Below are positions 6,373 to 13,655 of a DNA stretch of 14,773 bases, piece after piece. The notes under the pieces were generated by a model. The model searched no databases and was not told the DNA's origin. It was given only the letters and a program-made list of their open reading frames with translations. Numbering within the stretch: the stretch's first letter is position 1; every line of letters starts with the position of its first letter. The DNA lies in NCBI GenBank assembly GCA_937974245.1, contig CALJKV010000003.1, positions 1-14,773 on the forward strand, written 5' to 3'. Origin of the DNA: an uncultured Chloroflexota bacterium (GTDB taxonomy: Bacteria; Chloroflexota; Anaerolineae; Aggregatilineales; Phototrophicaceae). The translations under genes were made by a program, and so were the position numbers.

Positions 6373-7107
6373 TTACCCCGCCAGTGAAATTGCTTTGAAG
6401 ACGGCGAACAGGCCAAACGCCACATGCGCGGCGACTGCGGCCCGCGTCGAGCCGGTATACGCCCGCACAGCGCCGAAAAACAGCCCGGAGATAAACGGCA
6501 CGGCCACACCGTACCACAACCCCGTTTCGTCTCGCGCTTCCTGTGGCAGATAGGCCAGCATGTGGAATCCGGCGTAAAGCATCGCACTGACCAACAGGCC
6601 GAACCACCCGCCCAACTCTTTCCGCAGCACCGGGAAAATCATGCCTCGGAAAACCAGTTCTTCGGCGACGGGCTGCATGACGACCATGAACAACGCGGCA
6701 AATACCCAGGTGATGGCCGTCACCGGCTGCCCATAGAGCGTTGCCAGTTCCGGGTCGGAGACAAACTGCCCGATCAGGCGGAAGCTAATCACATCCAGCG
6801 TGATAGCGATCCCCAGGCCAACTAACAGCACCATGAACAGCGTCGCCACCGGCACTTCGCCCAGTTGCAGGGCCTGCCGTTCTGTGTCTTTGCGGCGGGT
6901 CATCCAGACGAAGGCCGCCGCCAGCGCCGCCCCCATTGACCACCCGGCAAACAGGACATACTGCGGGTTGCCCCACAGCGAGACGGCGACGCCAACACCA
7001 ATAATCAATGCGCAGAAAGCCGCAATGATGTTGGTGAGGGCGATGCCCAACCCCCAGGGTGGTGGTGTTTCCGGCGCGCCTATACGAGTCAGGATACGTT
7101 GAACCAT
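6373..7107 (-). CDS. CPBP-family intramembrane glutamic endopeptidase
   Basis: A polytopic membrane protein of 244 residues with hydrophobic segments at about 23-45, 50-69, 86-105, 133-147, 169-185, 203-216 and 224-242. The CPBP (Rce1/CAAX-protease-like) catalytic motifs are all present: EELVFRG with the paired glutamates E149 and E150 and R154, FH with H182, and H228 in the last motif. Members cleave prenylated or other membrane substrates, or act in bacteriocin immunity; the substrate cannot be predicted. I chose ATG 7105-7107 because GAGGA lies just in front of it. The alternative ATG at 7123-7125 has no ribosome site. The gene is followed 5 bp later by the YjjX gene and is divergent from nagA. 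Confidence 0.88.
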   Translation of the reverse strand: MVQRILTRIGAPETPPPWGLGIALTNIIAAFCALIIGVGVAVSLWGNPQYVLFAGWSMGAALAAAFVWMTRRKDTERQALQLGEVPVATLFMVLLVGLGIAITLDVISFRLIGQFVSDPELATLYGQPVTAITWVFAALFMVVMQPVAEELVFRGMIFPVLRKELGGWFGLLVSAMLYAGFHMLAYLPQEARDETGLWYGVAVPFISGLFFGAVRAYTGSTRAAVAAHVAFGLFAVFKAISLAG

Positions 7108-7136
7108 AATTCCTCGGTCAATCATTCGATTATCAG

Positions 7137-7195
7137 GCCGATTGTAGACTATCTCACGAGCCTTTGCGAGACGGAATGGCGGCGGTACAATCGGC
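7137..7195. promoter_or_regulatory. Mirrored divergent promoters with a 10-bp inverted repeat
   Basis: GCCGATTGTA (7137-7146) and TACAATCGGC (7186-7195) are perfect inverse copies, 39 bp apart, in the only spacer between the divergent CPBP and nagA genes. Each contains a TACAAT -10 box for the gene it faces. For nagA, TTGCGA (7164-7169) sits 16 bp before TACAAT (7186-7191), a reasonable sigma-70 promoter with a start near 7198. The minus-strand partner (-10 at 7141-7146) has a poorer -35. The symmetry may be an operator for one regulator, or just two similar promoters. Confidence 0.5.
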
Positions 7196-7223
7196 GTGAT
7201 TATTTATTCGAGTGAGCAACCTC

Positions 7224-8369
7224 ATGACACGAACCCTCATTACCGGCGGGACAATCATCACGCCGGACAAAACACTGGAAAACCATACGCTGGTCGTTGA
7301 AAACGGCGTGATTCAGGCGATTGCGGCGGGGATAACACCCGGCGCGAACGACACGGTGATAGATGCGGTGGGGCAGACGATCATCCCCGGCCTGGTTGAT
7401 GTGCATGTTCACGGCGGCGACGGCCACGACACGATGGACGCGACCCCGGCGGCGCTTCATGGCATGGCGCGGTTCTTCGCCCGGCACGGTGTCACCGGCT
7501 ATTACCCCACAACCATGACCGATACCCCCCAAGCCATCCAGCGTGCGCTGGAAAATGCGGCTGCCTGCCCGCAGCCGTCGGACGGCGCGCAGCACCTCGG
7601 TGTGCATATTGAAGGGCCATACCTGAGCAAGCATTACCCCGGCGCACAGCCGCCCACCCACTTCCGCCCACCGCAGCCAGTGGAGTATGCAGCCTGGATG
7701 CAAACCGGGGTTGTCCGCCTGATTACTGTCGCGCCGGAAGTGGAAGGGGCGCTGCCGATGATAGAAGCGCTGGCGGCACAAGGAGTCGAGTTCGCCGCCG
7801 GGCATACCAACGCCACATTCGATGAGGTCGGCCAGGGTGTGGCCCGTGGCCTGCGCCAGGTGACGCACACCTTTAACGGGATGCGCCCCCTGCACCACCG
7901 TGAACCTGGCATTCTGGGCGCAGCGTTGACCGATGACCGGCTGTATGCCCAGATCATCGCAGATGGCGTGCATTCCCACCCGGCGATGGTGAAACTCCTG
8001 TTCCGGGCGAAAGGGGCCGGGCGTGTACTGCTGATTACCGACGCGATGAGCGCCGCCGGACTGCCGGATGGCGACTACAAACTTGGCGCGCAAGCGGTGA
8101 CGGTTCAAGAGGGGATCGCCCGCATCCCGGAAGGCAACCTGGCTGGCAGCACCCTCACGCTGGATCGTGCCGTGCAGAATGTCATCGCCTGGACAGGGTT
8201 GACGCTGGCCGAAGTCCTCCCGGCGGCGACATCCACCCCGGCGGCGGCGATGAACCTCACCCGCAAGGGCCGGTTAGCACCCGGCATGGATGCCGATATC
8301 GTGCTGCTGGATGCCCAACACCAGGTAAGCCTGACGATGATCGCCGGGCGCGTCGTCTACCGGTGCTGA
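7224..8369 (+). CDS. nagA: N-acetylglucosamine-6-phosphate deacetylase
   Basis: 381 residues from the ATG at 7224, the normal NagA length. The enzyme removes acetate from GlcNAc-6-phosphate to give glucosamine-6-phosphate in amino-sugar and cell-wall recycling. Amidohydrolase motifs: metal-site HVHGGDGHD (from about residue 61), HIEGPYLS with the metal-binding Glu, AAGHTNAT, HTFNGMRPLHHREPG, IADGVHSHP, and the catalytic Asp in LITDAMSAAG, then AGSTLTLDRAV. A GTG at 7212 would add four residues but has no ribosome site; neither start has a strong one. A divergent promoter region precedes it and a PfkB-type kinase gene follows directly or with overlap, so the two likely form an operon. NagB and NagC/GntR-type regulators are not in the window. 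Confidence 0.93.
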   Translation: MTRTLITGGTIITPDKTLENHTLVVENGVIQAIAAGITPGANDTVIDAVGQTIIPGLVDVHVHGGDGHDTMDATPAALHGMARFFARHGVTGYYPTTMTDTPQAIQRALENAAACPQPSDGAQHLGVHIEGPYLSKHYPGAQPPTHFRPPQPVEYAAWMQTGVVRLITVAPEVEGALPMIEALAAQGVEFAAGHTNATFDEVGQGVARGLRQVTHTFNGMRPLHHREPGILGAALTDDRLYAQIIADGVHSHPAMVKLLFRAKGAGRVLLITDAMSAAGLPDGDYKLGAQAVTVQEGIARIPEGNLAGSTLTLDRAVQNVIAWTGLTLAEVLPAATSTPAAAMNLTRKGRLAPGMDADIVLLDAQHQVSLTMIAGRVVYRC

Positions 8370-8383
8370 AACGGGCGCAGCCG

Positions 8384-9289
8384 ATGATACGCCCGCAAAT
8401 CCTGGTTGTTGGTGGTCTCGCGCTGGATATTACGTTTGTGCTGAACCGCTGGCCGCAGCCGAACAGCGCCGTTCATGCCGAGCGTGCCGCGCTGGCGCCG
8501 GGTGGCAAGGGGCTGAATCAGGCGGTTGCTGCTCGCCGCCTGGGAGCAGATGTCGCGTTGGCGGGCTGTGTTGGTGCGGATTTCGCCGGTGATTTTATCC
8601 GTGAAACGCTGCGGGAGGAGGGTATCCTGGACGTATTCGTTGCCCGCCACACCACCGCCAGCACCACGACTGTCGCCATGCTGGTGCATGACCACCAGCC
8701 GGGATTTATCGGTGCGCCTCAGGCCAGCAAGCAGGTGCAGCCGGAGACCGTCCGGCGGGCAGTGGCGACCCTCGCCCCCGGTTCGGTGGTGCTGGTGAAT
8801 TACGAGATTTCACTGGAAATTGCAGGAACCGCGTTGCAGGCCACCCGCGCTGCCGGGCTGACAACTATCCTCAATCCTGCCCCGCTGCACGCGCCGCCGC
8901 CTGATCGTGACCATCTCGCATTGGCGGACTATGTGATCCCGAATTTACAGGAAGGACGGCTGCTGCTGGGGGAAAGCGCCGCACAGCCGCAGGACGTGGT
9001 GCGCGGTCTGCTGGAGTCAGGGGTGGGTGCGGTCTGCCTCACCCTGGGCGAGGGCGGCGTCCTGTTCGCCCGGCGGGAAGCGCCCAGTGATATCGTCACC
9101 CAACCGGCTGCCCGGGTAGATGTCGTGGATACCACCGGGGCAAGCGATGCGTTTTGCGCCGCGTTTGCGGTGGCGTTCATCGAACAGCAGGCGCTGCCAG
9201 ACATCCTGCGATTTGCCAGCGCCGCCGCCGGGTTAGCCTGCACGGTGTATGGGGCGATGCCCGCCATGCCTCGCAGAGGAGACCTCTGA
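8384..9289 (+). CDS. PfkB/ribokinase-family sugar kinase
   Basis: About 301 residues. It begins with the Rossmann-like strand ILVVGGLALDI. PfkB signature 1 is APGGKGLNQAVAARRLGADV (39-58, substrate site). NPAP (164-167) and LTLGEGG (219-225) follow the ribokinase pattern. Signature 2 is DTTGASDAF (249-257), where D255 is the catalytic base; the anion-hole motif GAGD appears as GASD. The overall pattern is closest to ribokinase, but ribose specificity cannot be fixed from the sequence. Being behind nagA suggests a role in amino-sugar or nucleoside-sugar salvage, by inference only. A GTG at 8363 would overlap the nagA stop and add seven residues; ATG 8384 fits the family start better. It converges with the response-regulator gene, leaving 6 bp and no visible terminator. 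Confidence 0.88.
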   Translation: MIRPQILVVGGLALDITFVLNRWPQPNSAVHAERAALAPGGKGLNQAVAARRLGADVALAGCVGADFAGDFIRETLREEGILDVFVARHTTASTTTVAMLVHDHQPGFIGAPQASKQVQPETVRRAVATLAPGSVVLVNYEISLEIAGTALQATRAAGLTTILNPAPLHAPPPDRDHLALADYVIPNLQEGRLLLGESAAQPQDVVRGLLESGVGAVCLTLGEGGVLFARREAPSDIVTQPAARVDVVDTTGASDAFCAAFAVAFIEQQALPDILRFASAAAGLACTVYGAMPAMPRRGDL

Positions 9290-9295
9290 CCATGC

Positions 9296-9991
9296 TTACT
9301 CCTGGCTTGAGCGAGATTCCTCATCATCGGTGGGCGGTACGAGTTCGTGGATATTGTGTTTGACAGCATAAGCCGCCGCTTCTGCCCGGTTCGATGCACC
9401 AATCTTCGCCAGCACGCTGCTGACATAGTTCCGCACCGTGCCTTCACCCAGGTAGAGCCGGATCGCGATCTGGCGGTTCGTCAGACCTTCCGCCACCAGT
9501 GCCAGCACGGCCAGCTCCTGGGCGGTAAGCTGTGCGAAAGCGGCGGCGTGCTGCGCCTCGTTCGCCTTACGCATCTCGGAAAACACGGTGGCTGTCATCG
9601 CCGGGTCGAGCATCCCTTCACCCCGGCTCACCCGGTCTACCGCCAGAATGAGTTCGTTATCGCCAATCCGCTTGAGAACATAGCCGGAAGCCCCGGCCTG
9701 AATCGCCGCGAACAGCAGTTCATCTTCTGCATACGAGGTCAGCATAATCACCCGGCAGCCCTGTACCCGTTCGACAATCTGGCGACAGGCTTCAATCCCG
9801 GACATGCCCGGCATCCGAATATCCAGCACGGCTACGTCCGGCAACAGTTCTTCAGCCTTGGCAATCGCTTCTTCGCCGGTACTGGCTTCAGCCACCACGC
9901 GAAAGCGCCCCTGGCGTTCGAGCAGCGCCCGCAGCCCGGCCCGGACGACAGAATGGTCGTCTGCTATCAAAATGCGTACAGTATTTGACAT
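9296..9991 (-). CDS. NarL/LuxR-family response regulator
   Basis: 231 residues with an intact receiver domain (about 5-120): acidic pair D11/D12, phospho-acceptor D57 in VAVLDIRMPG, T85 in MLTS, and K107 in YVLKR. A LuxR-type HTH follows at about 155-211 (LTAQELAVLALVAEGLTNRQ, then GEGTVRNYVSSVLAKIGASN). The 'VRNYVS' helix and overall layout resemble the DosR/DevR and LiaR subgroup. It should bind DNA as a dimer after phosphorylation by a histidine kinase. No kinase gene is in the window, so its signal is unknown. The ribosome site is weak (GGCGG). Downstream it converges with the sugar kinase gene. Upstream lies a long spacer shared with the CBS genes, which it may control; this is an inference from position. 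Confidence 0.92.
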   Translation of the reverse strand: MSNTVRILIADDHSVVRAGLRALLERQGRFRVVAEASTGEEAIAKAEELLPDVAVLDIRMPGMSGIEACRQIVERVQGCRVIMLTSYAEDELLFAAIQAGASGYVLKRIGDNELILAVDRVSRGEGMLDPAMTATVFSEMRKANEAQHAAAFAQLTAQELAVLALVAEGLTNRQIAIRLYLGEGTVRNYVSSVLAKIGASNRAEAAAYAVKHNIHELVPPTDDEESRSSQE

Positions 9992-10570
9992 AATCGTTTT
10001 CCGCCCATCTGTTGATCGAATCCGTTCCGACTGAAAGGGTTAGACTCCACGCCGTTGAAAGAGCTGTTTCGTATAAACACAGGGCCTAAGCCCCTTACCC
10101 GGTGAACCACATCGGCTCCAAATATGACCGTTGGTGAACCAGGTCATTATCTTATCAAATATCCCAGCAATCATCAAAATTCGCGGAATTGTGCCGCAAA
10201 ACAGGCTTTTCAGGCCGATTTTCCGCGTGATGTTTATCACCCATTTTACAGTACCATCGTTTTTGCATCTGCGACTATAGTGAAAGAAAATACGAGACAG
10301 TGTCACCCTACGCCTAACGACGACAAAATACAGCGAAAACCATTGGGGATGACAGTGTACTTCAAACCCCAAATCACTGTGCAAGCACAACCACACCTTG
10401 TCAAGGTGAATACGACTCCAGGGTGTTGTTCTGCACTGTTTTCGCAACAGTGGTGATAAGAACGCCTGTGGACAGGGCGTAAAACAGCACCGGCTGTGTT
10501 GGTGGCTGCCCTGGTTCAAACAGGCAAGCCAGTGTTGTACGCTTCCGTACAAGAAAGGTAGCACGTCATC
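9992..10570. other. Long divergent spacer with repeats and hairpins
   Basis: This 579-bp spacer separates the response regulator (minus) from the first CBS gene (plus) and has no convincing gene. GGTGAACCA occurs twice in the same direction (10101-10109 and 10133-10141), 32 bp apart, about three helical turns, as paired operators would be. On the CBS-gene side three perfect hairpins follow: 10394-10399 with 10403-10408 (6 bp), 10434-10440 with 10446-10452 (7 bp, loop TTCGC), and 10535-10541 with 10546-10552 (7 bp, loop CTTC). I could not pick a confident promoter. Confidence 0.5.
10535..10552 (+). promoter_or_regulatory. Stem-loop just before the ribosome site of the first CBS gene
   Basis: TTGTACG (10535-10541), loop CTTC, CGTACAA (10546-10552): a perfect 7-bp hairpin ending one base before GAAAGG (10553-10558), the only candidate ribosome site for the ATG at 10571. 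It could affect translation or protect the 5' end of the message. No T-run follows, so it is not a terminator. Confidence 0.4.
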
Positions 10571-11008
10571 ATGCTTGAAAATGTAAAGGTTCGTGAATGG
10601 ATGACTAGCCCAGTGGTCAGTGTATCCCCAACGACCCCGATTAGCAATGCACACCAGATCATGAAAGAGAATGGTATCCGCCGTCTGCCAGTAGTGGACG
10701 GTGAGCGTGTGGTCGGAATCATCACGATTGGGGATGTCCGCGAGGCCAGCCCTTCCGACGCCACCACGCTGAGTATCTGGGAACTCAACTACCTGTGGGC
10801 GCAGCTCACCGTAGAAAAAGTGATGTCGCACAAAGTCATCACGATCAAGCAGGATAAGCCCATCCTGGACGCCGCCGAATCGATGCTGAACAACAAAGTC
10901 AGCGGCCTGCCCGTCCTGGATGATGGCGGTAAATTAGTGGGTATGATCACTGAATCCGACATTTTCCGTATGCTCATCAAAATGCGGACGGCCACACCCG
11001 AAGCATAA
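10571..11008 (+). CDS. Two-CBS-domain protein (AcuB-like)
   Basis: 145 residues consisting almost only of two CBS modules (about 10-60 and 84-135), which pair into a Bateman module. Typical motifs are 'VREWMTSPVVSVSPTTPI', RRLPVVDGERVVGIIT and GDV in the first, and VEKVMSHKVITIKQDKPI, SGLPVLDDGGKLVGMITESD in the second. Such modules bind adenine nucleotides (AMP, ATP, SAM or NADH) and act as energy or redox sensors; the ligand and partner are unknown. The linker (SIWELNYLWAQLT) between the modules is of the kind found in free-standing CBS proteins of this type. The ribosome site GAAAGG is 12 nt before the ATG, a long spacing. Followed 63 bp later by a second CBS gene, probably on the same transcript. 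Confidence 0.88.
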   Translation: MLENVKVREWMTSPVVSVSPTTPISNAHQIMKENGIRRLPVVDGERVVGIITIGDVREASPSDATTLSIWELNYLWAQLTVEKVMSHKVITIKQDKPILDAAESMLNNKVSGLPVLDDGGKLVGMITESDIFRMLIKMRTATPEA

Positions 11009-11030
11009 GCATTGCCCCTCTCATTGTGAC

Positions 11031-11059
11031 GCCAGGCTCTACCAGGGGTGGGGCCTGGC
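11031..11059 (+). promoter_or_regulatory. Intercistronic hairpin before the second CBS gene
   Basis: GCCAGGC (11031-11037) and GCCTGGC (11053-11059) form a perfect 7-bp stem with a 15-nt loop. It ends one base before the GGAG ribosome site at 11061-11064. With no T-run it is unlikely to end transcription, and may instead tune translation or stability of the second CBS message. Confidence 0.4.
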
Positions 11060-11071
11060 CGGAGACAAGCC

Positions 11072-11515
11072 ATGAATGTAGCCGACATCATGACAGCCAA
11101 ACCAACCACCATTCACCGGGACAGCAACCTGCGAGAAGCCCTGGAACTGATGGAGAAAGTCGGTTGCCACCACCTGCCGGTTTTGGGAACAGACGGGCAC
11201 CTGATCGGTATTATCAGTGACCGTGACTGCCGGACCGCCATCAATTCACCCTATATCCTGCGTGAGCAGTGGCAGGATGTGGAGTTAGTCAACCAACTGC
11301 GGGTGCGCACACTGATGACCCCCGCCCCAATGGTCATCCCCCCGGACGCTTCGGCGGACGAAGCTGCCCGGCTCATGTTAAACAATAACATTAGCTGCCT
11401 GCCGGTCATGCGTGACGAGACGCTGGTGGGCATCATCACCCGCAGCGATATTCTCACGGCGTTTATCGCGCTGCACCAGCGGCGGCAGAACATCCCCCAG
11501 GACAACAATTACTGA
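11072..11515 (+). CDS. Two-CBS-domain protein (second copy)
   Basis: 147 residues. GGAG (11061-11064) is 7 nt before the ATG at 11072, so this start is preferred over a GTG at 11048 that would add eight residues. Again two CBS modules: the first about 4-58 (VADIMTAKPTTIHRDSNLRE, HHLPVLGTDGHLIGIISDRD), the second about 78-132 (VRTLMTPAPMVIPPDASADE, SCLPVMRDETLVGIITRSD). It shares layout but not close sequence with the preceding CBS protein, so it is an old duplicate or independent family member. The 'SDRDCR' end of the first module is like that of nucleotide-binding CBS proteins. The two could form homo- or hetero-dimers; this is not shown by sequence. No effector domain is present, so it must act through a partner. 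Confidence 0.88.
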   Translation: MNVADIMTAKPTTIHRDSNLREALELMEKVGCHHLPVLGTDGHLIGIISDRDCRTAINSPYILREQWQDVELVNQLRVRTLMTPAPMVIPPDASADEAARLMLNNNISCLPVMRDETLVGIITRSDILTAFIALHQRRQNIPQDNNY

Positions 11516-11589
11516 CCGGCACAGCGCGGACAGTATCCCTGTACAGTTTCTTTCATGTGACTTTAGGGTTCCCCTGCAACAAAAACGGG

Positions 11590-11595
11590 TATAAT
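11590..11595 (+). promoter_or_regulatory. Consensus -10 box of the ABC ATPase gene
   Basis: A perfect TATAAT, 53 bp before the ATG at 11649. The -35 region at proper spacing is poor (around 11566-11573), so either an activator helps or the promoter is weak. A transcript would start near 11602, giving a leader of about 47 nt. Confidence 0.5.
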
Positions 11596-11648
11596 GCGTA
11601 TGTGTTGTTAAGTGAAGCACTACCGATTACCCAGGAGCATGTTGATTC

Positions 11649-12389
11649 ATGGCACAATCGCACACCGTTATCCGCACGCGCGGAATCACCAAAGAACTTC
11701 CCTTAGGTAAATATGTTGTCCACGCTTTGCGCGGGGTGGATATGGATATTTACCCAGGCGAGATGGTCGGCATTGTTGGGCCGTCCGGCAGCGGTAAAAG
11801 CACCCTGTTAGGGCTGATCGGCGGGCTGGATACGCCGACTCATGGCACGATTGAGATTGACGGGGTAGATATCACCCGTATGAACGAAGACCAGCTCACC
11901 GAGATTCGTAACGAGAAAATCGGGTTCATCTTCCAGTTCTTCAATCTGATCCCCACCCTGACCGCCCTGGAAAATGTCGCGCTGCCCATTCAGTTCGCCC
12001 GCAAACGCAACTTCAACCCGGACAAACGGGCAAAAGAACTCCTGCAGCAGTTAGGGCTGGGGGACCGGATGCGCCATCGTCCATCCGAGCTTTCCGGCGG
12101 GCAGCAGCAGCGTGTCGCCATCGCCCGCGCCCTGGCGAATAACCCGCCGCTCTTATTGGCGGACGAACCCACCGGCAACCTCGATACCGAGTCCGGGCAG
12201 GTCGTGCTGGAAACCTTGCGGCAAATTCAGCGTGAATCCGGCACGACAGTCGTGATCGTGACCCATGATCCTGATCTCGCCGGGATTGCTGACCGTACTT
12301 TGACGCTGGTGGATGGCCTGGTTGTCAACGGCGACCCCGAGATGATCCGCAAAAAGAAGACCGGCGAGTTCAGCCGCGTGACGGAATAA
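11649..12389 (+). CDS. ABC transporter ATP-binding protein, LolD/MacB type
   Basis: 246 residues with every ATPase motif: Walker A GPSGSGKST (44-52), Q-loop Q96 in IFQFFNL, signature LSGGQQQ (148-154), Walker B LLLADEP (168-174), D-loop and H-loop H206 in VTHD. The Q-loop context FNLIPTLTALENV and start 'ALRGVDMDIYPGEMVGIVG' are typical of the MacB/LolD/FtsE-like MacB-type (ABC-3) group, whose partners are FtsX-like permeases for lipoprotein, peptide or drug export. No permease lies downstream; the next gene is on the opposite strand. It must pair with a permease encoded elsewhere. AGGAG (11633-11637) is 11 nt before the ATG. An ATG at 11639 is out of frame. The last 20 residues (KKKTGEFSRVTE region) are a basic tail. 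Confidence 0.93.
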   Translation: MAQSHTVIRTRGITKELPLGKYVVHALRGVDMDIYPGEMVGIVGPSGSGKSTLLGLIGGLDTPTHGTIEIDGVDITRMNEDQLTEIRNEKIGFIFQFFNLIPTLTALENVALPIQFARKRNFNPDKRAKELLQQLGLGDRMRHRPSELSGGQQQRVAIARALANNPPLLLADEPTGNLDTESGQVVLETLRQIQRESGTTVVIVTHDPDLAGIADRTLTLVDGLVVNGDPEMIRKKKTGEFSRVTE

Positions 12390-12421
12390 GTAGCTATCCG
12401 CAAAATCACGTTGATCGTTTC

Positions 12422-12451
12422 CGAGCAAGGGGCTTAAAAGTCCCTTGTTCG
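12422..12451 (+). terminator. Hairpin between convergent genes, possible terminator without T-run
   Basis: CGAGCAAGGG (12422-12431) pairs with CCCTTGTTCG (12442-12451) through 10 pairs, one of them G-U. The inner bases add two more pairs around a TTAAAA loop. It lies 33 bp past the ABC gene stop. No T-run follows, so any termination would not be of the classic type; it could also protect the 3' end of the message. Confidence 0.4.
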
Positions 12452-12520
12452 AGGCAGAAAGAGCCGCCCCAATTCCATGCGCGATGGTTATTTGGAATCG
12501 TACTTCTGACGGCCCGATGG

Positions 12521-13525
12521 TCATGTTATCTGCCCGCTGAACGCAATCTCGACCACATTACCCGGGACGAACTGGTTCGTAAGCTGGCGCAGCCCCACTT
12601 CTCGATCTGCGCCGTGGGCGTCGCCCAACAGGATTTGCTCGCAGTAGGCCACGATGTCCTGCACAATGCGTTCGTAACGGTAATATGCCAGCCCTGCCGG
12701 GTCAGGTTGGGTGGTGGTGTATCCCTGGTAAAACAGGGTTTCTTCCTCGTGCGGCGTGCGGTGATGCGGGAACTGGCCGCCGCCCGCGTACATCAGGTCA
12801 CGCTCTTTGGGCGCGAAGATCAACGTATCCCAATCCACAATGTACAGCCTGCCGCTGTTGTCAATCAGGATGTTTCCGGCGTGAATATCGGCGTGGCACA
12901 GCACGAATGGCGGCGACGGCGCCTGGAGCGTCGCTGCCAGGGCTTCCGCCCGATTGACCAGGGTTATGATGGTGTCGTGTTGGCGCTGTAGGAGGGCGCT
13001 CAAACCCGCCGCTACCGGGTCATCGTAGGTTGTCTCAGCGGTGGTTTGCAGGAAGCGGCGCACGGCCTCGCGGTAGTGGGGGGTATATGTCTCGCGCTGC
13101 ATACGCGCCACGATTTCCGGCGGGAGCACAGCGGCATGGATGCCCTGGAGCGCCTGCCCGAATTCGACCCAGTGCCGGTCAAGCATCGCCACTTCGTAGG
13201 CATCGCGCCCTTCAATAAACGGGAAAACCGCCAGCATGAAGTCGCCCACCGCTGTCCACAATGTCCCCGACAGCGTGGCTAACGGCGCGATCACCTGGGC
13301 TATTCCCGCGTCATGGAGCAGTTTAGGCATGCGAATTGTCATTTCATTAAAGTCACCGCTCCGCAGCTTGACGAAATAGGTGGCAGAACCGGCGGTGGCA
13401 GCGCGATACACCGCACTGTGACGATCCGCCCCGATAGGCAGGAAGGTCAACTCGGCGGTCAGGCCATAGTCGGTTTGTAAACAGGTACTAATCGCGGAGT
13501 CGGGGATATCAGGTTTTTCGAGCAT
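12521..13525 (-). CDS. APH-family phosphotransferase, resembling spectinomycin (APH(9)) kinases
   Basis: 334 residues from the ATG at 13523-13525. The fold is that of aminoglycoside/choline kinases: nucleotide lysine in FVKLR (K53), catalytic loop HADIHAGNIL (211-220, catalytic D213), and metal-binding D231 or D233 in IVDWDT. The opening (MLEKPDIPD, then LTFLPIGADRHSAVYR) and FIEGRDAYE are what I recall of APH(9)-type spectinomycin phosphotransferases, but many such genes in environmental bacteria have no shown resistance role. The substrate may be another hydroxylated metabolite. An upstream ATG at 13556-13558 is less likely, since it would lie at or before the likely transcription start (-10 GATAAT at 13561-13566). 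Convergent with the ABC gene. Confidence 0.82.
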   Translation of the reverse strand: MLEKPDIPDSAISTCLQTDYGLTAELTFLPIGADRHSAVYRAATAGSATYFVKLRSGDFNEMTIRMPKLLHDAGIAQVIAPLATLSGTLWTAVGDFMLAVFPFIEGRDAYEVAMLDRHWVEFGQALQGIHAAVLPPEIVARMQRETYTPHYREAVRRFLQTTAETTYDDPVAAGLSALLQRQHDTIITLVNRAEALAATLQAPSPPFVLCHADIHAGNILIDNSGRLYIVDWDTLIFAPKERDLMYAGGGQFPHHRTPHEEETLFYQGYTTTQPDPAGLAYYRYERIVQDIVAYCEQILLGDAHGADREVGLRQLTNQFVPGNVVEIAFSGQIT

Positions 13526-13560
13526 AGGAGTCTCAGTAATATGTCCATGTGTGTGCATCT

Positions 13561-13588
13561 ATTATCGCACATTGGCGGCCATTCTTAA
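13561..13588 (-). promoter_or_regulatory. Possible promoter of the APH-family gene
   Basis: On the minus strand TTAAGA (13583-13588) and GATAAT (13561-13566) are 16 bp apart. A start near 13554 would leave a leader of about 29 nt before the ATG at 13525. It lies just past the terminator of the upstream gene, so the APH gene is probably transcribed on its own. Confidence 0.4.
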
Positions 13589-13602
13589 GCACTGTTTTGG
13601 TC

Positions 13603-13633
13603 AACAAAAACGCCCCTGCATTGAGGGGCGTTT
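13603..13633 (-). terminator. Rho-independent terminator of the Thr-Pro repeat protein gene
   Basis: AAACGCCCCT (13608-13617) and AGGGGCGTTT (13624-13633) form a perfect 10-bp stem with a 6-nt loop. On the minus strand TTTTTGTTGA follows. It lies 23 bp beyond the stop codon of the repeat protein. Confidence 0.88.
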
Positions 13634-13655
13634 CGTATCTCGCGGCGGTGCTGAA

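Noticed and set aside
6368..6607. N-terminal extension of the YjjX protein by 80 residues
   Set aside because: The extension is an out-of-frame reading of the CPBP gene; the family starts at the ATG at 6365-6367.
7200..8108. 302-codon minus-strand frame opposite nagA
   Set aside because: GC-rich antisense shadow; the plus strand has every NagA motif.
10124..10456. 110-codon plus-strand frame in the long spacer
   Set aside because: Composition is not protein-like, no ribosome site is seen, and it covers the hairpins described.
10040..10831. 263-codon minus-strand frame in the spacer and first CBS gene
   Set aside because: It overlaps the CBS gene on the other strand, has no family features and no ribosome site, and is rich in rare residue combinations.
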